This document shows positions 5,738 through 9,734 of a stretch of DNA of 9,734 nucleotides, piece after piece. Position numbers and translations under genes: made by a program. Origin of the DNA: Planctomycetota bacterium (GTDB taxonomy: Bacteria > Planctomycetota > Phycisphaerae > Sedimentisphaerales > Anaerohalosphaeraceae). The notes beneath the pieces are model-generated. The model was not told where the DNA came from, ran no database searches, and saw nothing but the letters and a program-made list of their open reading frames with translations. Numbering within the stretch: the first letter of the stretch is position 1; each line of letters opens with the position of its first letter. The DNA is taken from contig VRUF01000101.1 in NCBI GenBank assembly GCA_019456245.1, positions 250 through 9,983 of the forward strand. Reading direction: 5' to 3'.

Positions 5738-7075
5738 TTATTTACTATGCCATAATTGAAAATCAGGGTACGCTTCGTTGCAATGCTCAGAGAAGTCAAG
5801 CCCCCTGAGTTCATCTTCTTCACTGACTCTCAATTTAACAGCAAAAGAGATTATTTTGAAAATGAAGTAGGAGACAAAAAACGCCCATACGAATGCAACT
5901 ACCGACCCTAGAACCTGTATCAGTATATTACGCATTTGGAACATTTCGCCTGACTTGAATATTCCAACGGCAATGGTTCCCCAGCACCCACAGACGCCAT
6001 GAACAGATATGGCCCCAACAGGATCGTCGATTCCCCTTTTCTCAAAGAATATGATCGAATTGACAACAATAATTCCAGCTATCCCACCGATAACGATCGA
6101 CCAGATCGGTTCGACATGGGCACATCCGGCAGTGATCGCAACCAGCCCTGCCAGTGCCCCATTCAATGTAATTGACGCATCTGGTTTTCCAAATTTAAAC
6201 CATGCGGTATTCATCCCGGCGATGGCGCCTGCAGATCCTGCGAGCGTCGTATTTATCAGGATTCGCGCGATTTGTTCATTTCCAGAAAGTGTATTGCCGG
6301 CATTGAAACCGTACCAGCCAAACCACAGGATTAAAGTGCCCAGCGCCGCCAGTGGAAGATTATGTCCAGGTATAGGAGAGGGCGTTCCGTCAACCTTAAA
6401 TTTCCCGATCCTGGGACCAAGAACCATGGTTCCGGCTAGTCCTGCCCATCCACCCAATGCATGAATCACAGTAGAGCCTGCAAAATCGACAAAGCCAATA
6501 TTCGCGAGCCAGCCATTACCATCATGCAGCCCTCCCCATACCCAACTGCCAAAGATCGGATAAATGAAAACAGCCATAGCCAATGTAAACATCATGCTTG
6601 CTGCAAAACGAGTACGCTCTGCCATGGCACCTGAAACAATCGCTGCGACAGAGGAAACAAAAACAAGTTGGTACATCCAGAAAGAATAGAGCCAGGGATC
6701 TTGAGTATCTGCATAAGTATGGAGAAAAAACCCATCAATTCCGAAAAGCCCATTCGTTGTTCCGAACATCAAGCCGAACCCAAATGCCCAAAAGGCAATT
6801 GAACTGACGGCAAAATCCATAACGTTCTTCATGATGGCATTGACAGCGTTTTTTCCTCGCGTAAAGCCTATCTCTACCATACTGAAGCCTGCCTTCATGA
6901 AAAAAACAAGAATAGCCGCCAGGCAAATCCAGACAAAGTCCAGATTGGTTTGCACCTCCTCTGAAGTAACTGGCGCTCTGCTATAATCCGCAAAAGCAAT
7001 ATTGCTGAAAATAAATACCACAATGATCAGGGCGATAGTCATCACTATCCATGAACGACGATTTATTGCTAACAT
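5738..7075 (-). CDS. amt: Ammonium transporter, Amt family
   Basis: This 445-residue membrane protein has an N-terminal hydrophobic segment ending in AFA (residues 27-29), probably a cleaved signal peptide as in E. coli AmtB. About eleven membrane helices follow. The twin pore histidines are recognisable: H205 in DFAGSTVIHALGG and H359 in ISVHGVCGCWGT. Also visible are D197 and the segments GSWVWGG, YQLVF, GAMAERTRF and GWYGFNAGNTLS. The C-tail keeps the PII-responsive motif (EEDELRGLDFSEHCNEAY, residues 419-436), so GlnK-type gating is likely, although no PII gene is in the window. AAGG lies about eight bases before the ATG and a sigma-54 promoter about 100 bases upstream. It heads a five-gene run with haoC and haoA, an unusual setting, since amt normally pairs with glnK. 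Amt may recover ammonium formed in the periplasm or supply it to the cell. Confidence 0.96.
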   Translation of the reverse strand: MLAINRRSWIVMTIALIIVVFIFSNIAFADYSRAPVTSEEVQTNLDFVWICLAAILVFFMKAGFSMVEIGFTRGKNAVNAIMKNVMDFAVSSIAFWAFGFGLMFGTTNGLFGIDGFFLHTYADTQDPWLYSFWMYQLVFVSSVAAIVSGAMAERTRFAASMMFTLAMAVFIYPIFGSWVWGGLHDGNGWLANIGFVDFAGSTVIHALGGWAGLAGTMVLGPRIGKFKVDGTPSPIPGHNLPLAALGTLILWFGWYGFNAGNTLSGNEQIARILINTTLAGSAGAIAGMNTAWFKFGKPDASITLNGALAGLVAITAGCAHVEPIWSIVIGGIAGIIVVNSIIFFEKRGIDDPVGAISVHGVCGCWGTIAVGIFKSGEMFQMRNILIQVLGSVVAFVWAFFVSYFIFKIISFAVKLRVSEEDELRGLDFSEHCNEAYPDFQLWHSK

Positions 7076-7117
7076 AGTTTACCTTTTTCACAATGCTCTC
7101 GATTTACAAAAAAGTGT

Positions 7118-7135
7118 TGCGACCTTGATGGTGCA
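7118..7135 (-). promoter_or_regulatory. Imperfect NtrC-site-like inverted repeat in the amt leader
   Basis: The minus strand reads TGCACCATCAAGGTCGCA. The left half fits the NtrC half-site TGCAC and the right half resembles GGTGCA with one extra base. It lies downstream of the predicted sigma-54 start site, inside the untranslated leader, which is atypical for an enhancer. It may be coincidence. Confidence 0.2.
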
Positions 7136-7177
7136 GAAAGAGCAAACATCTTTGGTCCATTCAATAGTTCACTGTCT

Positions 7178-7193
7178 TGCAATTACTGTGCCA
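7178..7193 (-). promoter_or_regulatory. Sigma-54 (-24/-12) promoter of the amt-hao operon
   Basis: The minus strand reads TGGCACAGTAATTGCA. It has TGGCAC at -24 and TTGC at -12 with the exact spacing of the RpoN consensus. Transcription would start near 7167, leaving a leader of about 92 bases before amt. Sigma-54 control is well known for glnK-amtB operons under nitrogen limitation. Here it would place haoC, haoA and the two downstream genes under an enhancer-binding activator as well. Confidence 0.7.
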
Positions 7194-7280
7194 GTTTGAT
7201 TTGAAAAGTAAAAAAACCATAACCCTTTTATTGATAGAGAGTTAGCGCTGATATATTTATGTGGCTAAAGTCGCCCCTGC

Positions 7281-7294
7281 CTACATAAATGTAG
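7281..7294. promoter_or_regulatory. Inverted repeat upstream of the sigma-54 promoter
   Basis: CTACAT and ATGTAG form perfect 6-base arms around two bases. The centre lies about 120 bases upstream of the predicted start site at 7167, the distance at which enhancer-binding proteins often act on sigma-54 promoters. It does not match the NtrC consensus, so if it is an operator it would serve another activator. It is too short to be sure. Confidence 0.3.
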
Positions 7295-7357
7295 CTTTTA
7301 CTTCACTAACTACAATTATGAAGTTCTTTTGTGATTCTAGGCTATTTAGCTGTGGTT

Positions 7358-7379
7358 AAAAGGGGAAAAAAAGGGGGGG
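7358..7379. repeat. Homopurine A/G tract after the propeller gene
   Basis: A 22-base pure purine run on the plus strand consists of A4, G4, A7 and G7 blocks, and contains a perfect mirror repeat of two G4 blocks around A7. It starts two bases past the stop codon of the propeller gene. On the coding strand it is a C/T run with no stem, so it is not a standard terminator. Such tracts can adopt triplex DNA and are prone to slippage and miscounted bases. The rest of 7076-7357 holds the sigma-54 promoter, the two possible operators and no gene I can support. Confidence 0.5.
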
Positions 7380-7380
7380 C

Positions 7381-8538
7381 TCAGTTAGTTTCGTTCTTTT
7401 GCATCTGATGTTGTTGATTCTGCCTCAAAGTGGGATTGGAGCCGGTGTTGGTAATGCTCTCGCGAAACTTTGGCCATGGTGAATCGGCAAGCCCTTTACT
7501 TTCCGTTTGCAGGGCGTAGAGAGTGCCGTCATCGGAGCCGACTAACAGTACCCCATCTGAGCAGATGGTTGGTGAAGAGAATACAAACTTTTGTGTTTTG
7601 AACTTCCATAACACCTTTCCGGTGTTGTTAAATACATATAGATTATGATTGTAAGATCCGACATATATTGTTCCATCTGCACCGATACAGGCCGAAGAGA
7701 TTACCCAGTCACGAGTGTTAAATTTCCATTTCTGTTGCCCTTGCGATGATACGGCATAAAAATTGCGACTCATCGAGCCTATATAAATAGTTCCATCAGG
7801 ACCGATCGAAGGTGATGCAAATATACTCGCTTCCGTGTTGAACCGCCATTTTTCCTCCCCTTGGGAGGTCAGGGCGTATAGATATCCGTCATTTGAACCG
7901 AAATATATTGTCCCGTCGCTATCAAGTGCCGGCGACGACAACACTTTATCGCCGGCTTGGAATTTCCATCGCAAGCTGCCGTCCGGGTTTATCGCATAGA
8001 GATAATAATCGCCGGATCCTACATAGATACAACCATCGGGACCAACGGCAGGTGAAGAAGCTACTTTACCCTGGGTCTGAAATTTCCATCGAAAATTGCC
8101 ATTATTCAAATCTAAAGCATAAATATAACTGTCATCAGAGGAGACATAGAGCGTACTGACAGAGCCGATCGCTGGCGATGATTCGATTTTATCTGTAGTT
8201 TTGAATCTCCACAGCTCCTGGCCGGTTGAGTTTAAGGCGTAAACATTTCCATCGAATGAACCGAAATAGATGTTGCCATTGTTATCTATGGCAGGGCTTC
8301 CATGAACGAAATCGCCGGTTTTGAAGCTCCAATTCATTTTTCCGTCTTTATCTATAGAATAGAGATGATTATCATGAGAGCCGATATAGATAGTTCCGTC
8401 AGCAGCGATAGCTGGGCAGGTTGGCACTACATCACCGGTTTTGAAACTCCAGAGCAGATGTTTATCACCTGATCGCTTTGAACAGCTACCCAGCAAAACA
8501 GCAAGTAATATAATAATGCAAAAAATGATCCTTTTCAT
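7381..8538 (-). CDS. Eight-bladed PQQ-like beta-propeller lipoprotein
   Basis: This 385-residue protein starts with a lipoprotein signal peptide; LLGSC gives a lipobox with Cys19 as the likely lipidated residue. From about residue 34 to 350 it has eight tandem repeats of about 39-41 residues, each close to SSPAIGxDGTIYxGSxDxxLYAL followed by GxxxWxFxT. They form an eight-bladed propeller of the PQQ/pyrrolo-quinoline-quinone-repeat type, as in BamB and PQQ dehydrogenases. No dehydrogenase active-site residues can be identified, so a binding or scaffolding role is likelier than catalysis. After the last blade comes WPKFRESITNTG, a segment often seen in this family, and then a Gln-rich tail. The start codon overlaps the ABC ATPase stop (ATGA) and is preceded by GGAGG, so it is probably co-translated with the transporter. 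Its last codons are duplicated at 1594-1638. Confidence 0.88.
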   Translation of the reverse strand: MKRIIFCIIILLAVLLGSCSKRSGDKHLLWSFKTGDVVPTCPAIAADGTIYIGSHDNHLYSIDKDGKMNWSFKTGDFVHGSPAIDNNGNIYFGSFDGNVYALNSTGQELWRFKTTDKIESSPAIGSVSTLYVSSDDSYIYALDLNNGNFRWKFQTQGKVASSPAVGPDGCIYVGSGDYYLYAINPDGSLRWKFQAGDKVLSSPALDSDGTIYFGSNDGYLYALTSQGEEKWRFNTEASIFASPSIGPDGTIYIGSMSRNFYAVSSQGQQKWKFNTRDWVISSACIGADGTIYVGSYNHNLYVFNNTGKVLWKFKTQKFVFSSPTICSDGVLLVGSDDGTLYALQTESKGLADSPWPKFRESITNTGSNPTLRQNQQHQMQKNETN

Positions 8539-9233
8539 GAAAAAGAATCCTCCGCTTCGGTTTGCCCTGAGGATTCGATAATAAGGCCGTCGTCCATTTT
8601 GAATATTCGATTGGCGTAATTAGCCAGTTGTTGATTGTGTGTTACCATTATAATTGTTGTTCCGCTTTGCCAGAGGTTCGCAAAGAGACTCATAATCTCT
8701 GACTCTGTTTCTGAGTCAAGGTCGCCAGTAGGCTCGTCAGCTAACAATAATGGAGGATCGTTCATCAAAGCACTGGCTATCGCGACACGACGTTTCTCGC
8801 CGCCTGAGAGTTGATCAGGATAAGCATGTGTTCTATGACCAAGTCCTACCGATTCGATAAGATTCATAGCTCGCGACATATTTGCAGTAGTTGATTTTGG
8901 CAAAAAACTCTGTGGTAAAACAACATTTTCTAGAACCGTCAGAGAACTGATGACAGAAGCATTTTGGAAAACAAAGCCGATTTTTTGTCCGCGAAACCGT
9001 GCCCTCGATTGCTCATCAAGATTCCATACAGATTGACCATCGAGAAAAACTTCTCCACTGGAAGGCTTTAGTAATCCACCTGTTACGCCAAGAAGGGTTG
9101 ATTTGCCTGTTCCCGAGCGACCAATTACAGCAACAAAATCTCCCCTTCTAACCTTAAAGCTAACACCGCCAAGGGCTGTGATCGTTCCATCTTGTCCAGT
9201 ATAAGTTTTTGTAATATTAATCGCAGAGATCAT
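8535..9233 (-). CDS. ABC transporter ATP-binding protein, LolD/MacB type
   Basis: This is a complete 232-residue ABC ATPase. Walker A is GRSGTGKST (38-46), the Q-loop glutamine is Q90, the signature is LSGGE (142-146), Walker B is LLLADEPTGDLD (162-173) and the switch histidine is H199. The length and the IGFVFQ, LLADEPTGDLD and VTHN motifs match the LolD/MacB/FtsE class, which drives FtsX-type permeases in mechanotransmission and lipoprotein or peptide efflux rather than classical transport. AGGGGG lies seven bases before the ATG. It overlaps the permease upstream and the propeller lipoprotein downstream by four bases each. The cargo is unknown. Confidence 0.95.
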   Translation of the reverse strand: MISAINITKTYTGQDGTITALGGVSFKVRRGDFVAVIGRSGTGKSTLLGVTGGLLKPSSGEVFLDGQSVWNLDEQSRARFRGQKIGFVFQNASVISSLTVLENVVLPQSFLPKSTTANMSRAMNLIESVGLGHRTHAYPDQLSGGEKRRVAIASALMNDPPLLLADEPTGDLDSETESEIMSLFANLWQSGTTIIMVTHNQQLANYANRIFKMDDGLIIESSGQTEAEDSFS

Positions 9234-9734
9234 GTTGCTGCCCCCTGTTTTATAGCTTCATACGGTTCTGTCCTCAAGATAGGTATAACAGGCATTATTG
9301 CAGTAATTACAGCAGTCGCAGTGCCTAAAACGCTGAATGCAGCAACAAAGAGGCCTGCAGTGGCAGCAGTCGGCAGGACATCAGACGCGCCAAGAGCATT
9401 GGAGAGTAATTCTCTAAAAGAAAAAACGATTAATAACCCCATAAGGCATCCAGACAGACACGAGGTCGCAGCTATCAAAATGGACTCTTTGGTGAGCATG
9501 CCGAAAATAAAGTTCTTGTTTGCACCTTTGGCTATAAGCAGTCCTATCTGGCTTCGACGTTCTCTTACTGCCATAGAGAATATCACACCGCTCATGACCA
9601 GTGCCATTATCCATAGTCCGGCAACGATGCAACCAAGCACGTAGGCTGTTGCGAACAACTGCCCCCTGGCAAGTTTGGCAACTGTAGAAGATAGTATAAC
9701 CTGTATCTCCGGGGCGGCTTGCTCTATTTTTTCG
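9230..9734 (-). CDS. FtsX/MacB-type ABC permease, 5' end outside the window
   Basis: The frame is open to the window edge at 9734, giving the last 167 residues of a longer protein. The visible part begins with the end of an extracytoplasmic domain (EIQVILSSTVAKLARGQ), followed by three membrane helices. A cytoplasmic loop after the first carries RERRSQIGLLIAKGA, and the C-terminus has EPYEAIK, both hallmarks of the FtsX-like permease family. A TTG at 9658 is internal and should not be taken as the start. The stop overlaps the ATPase start as ATGA. Together with the ATPase it forms a MacB/LolCE-like exporter whose substrate cannot be told from this fragment. Confidence 0.9.
   Translation of the reverse strand, partial: EKIEQAAPEIQVILSSTVAKLARGQLFATAYVLGCIVAGLWIMALVMSGVIFSMAVRERRSQIGLLIAKGANKNFIFGMLTKESILIAATSCLSGCLMGLLIVFSFRELLSNALGASDVLPTAATAGLFVAAFSVLGTATAVITAIMPVIPILRTEPYEAIKQGAAT

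Noticed and set aside
7002..7199. Plus-strand open frame over the amt start and promoter
   Set aside because: It is antisense to amt's signal segment and the sigma-54 promoter, with no supporting ribosome site or domain.
9414..9632. Small minus-strand open frame inside the permease gene
   Set aside because: It is an out-of-frame shadow of the FtsX-type permease, which has clear family motifs.
1..9734. tRNA, rRNA, CRISPR array or insertion sequence
   Set aside because: No cloverleaf, spaced repeat array, transposase frame or terminal inverted repeats were seen on either strand.

Overview
The window is one end of an assembled contig. Its first 14 bases match the 3' end of the Illumina read-1 adapter, so the true genomic sequence starts near base 15. 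All supported genes lie on the minus strand and are described here in their direction of transcription, from high to low coordinates. The gene content is an Amt ammonium transporter, a NapC/NrfH-type tetraheme quinol dehydrogenase, two octaheme cytochromes of the hydroxylamine oxidoreductase (HAO) family, an SUMF1-like protein, an SPFH protein and an eight-bladed propeller lipoprotein. This points to a Gram-negative anaerobe with extensive periplasmic cytochrome c metabolism. Anammox-type Planctomycetota (Brocadiales) fit well, but Desulfobacterota, Nitrospirota or other anaerobes with haoCA modules cannot be excluded from sequence alone.

Layout. (1) 9734-7381: the 3' part of an FtsX/MacB-type ABC permease, a LolD/MacB-like ATPase and a PQQ-like beta-propeller lipoprotein. 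Each is joined to the next by a 4-base ATGA stop/start overlap. (2) 7380-7076: a 305-base intergenic region with a homopurine tract just after the propeller gene, a short inverted repeat and an exact match to the sigma-54 -24/-12 consensus. (3) 7075-1838: a compact five-gene run with gaps of 11-41 bases: amt, haoC, an octaheme haoA, a SUMF1/FGE-like gene and an SPFH/band-7 gene. (4) 1837-1455: an unusual spacer with two direct copies of a sigma-70-like promoter 270 bp apart. Between them lie a short signal-peptide ORF and short copies of the propeller gene's 3' end and of an internal piece of amt. (5) 1454-111: a second octaheme haoA paralogue with its own promoter, followed by inverted repeats at the contig end.

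Working model (inference). The sigma-54 promoter expresses ammonium transport together with a haoCA module. HaoC would pass electrons from quinol to the periplasmic octaheme enzyme, which in characterised reductive relatives acts on nitrite, NO or hydroxylamine. Amt would move or recover ammonium. The SUMF1-like protein lacks the catalytic cysteines of formylglycine-generating enzyme and may be an accessory or assembly factor, while the SPFH protein may organise the membrane complex. The second haoA paralogue has a strong-looking promoter and a very different codon bias, suggesting high expression and a distinct role. The coupling of ammonium transport with two haoA paralogues, and the rearranged spacer between the two transcription units, are the most unusual parts of the window.
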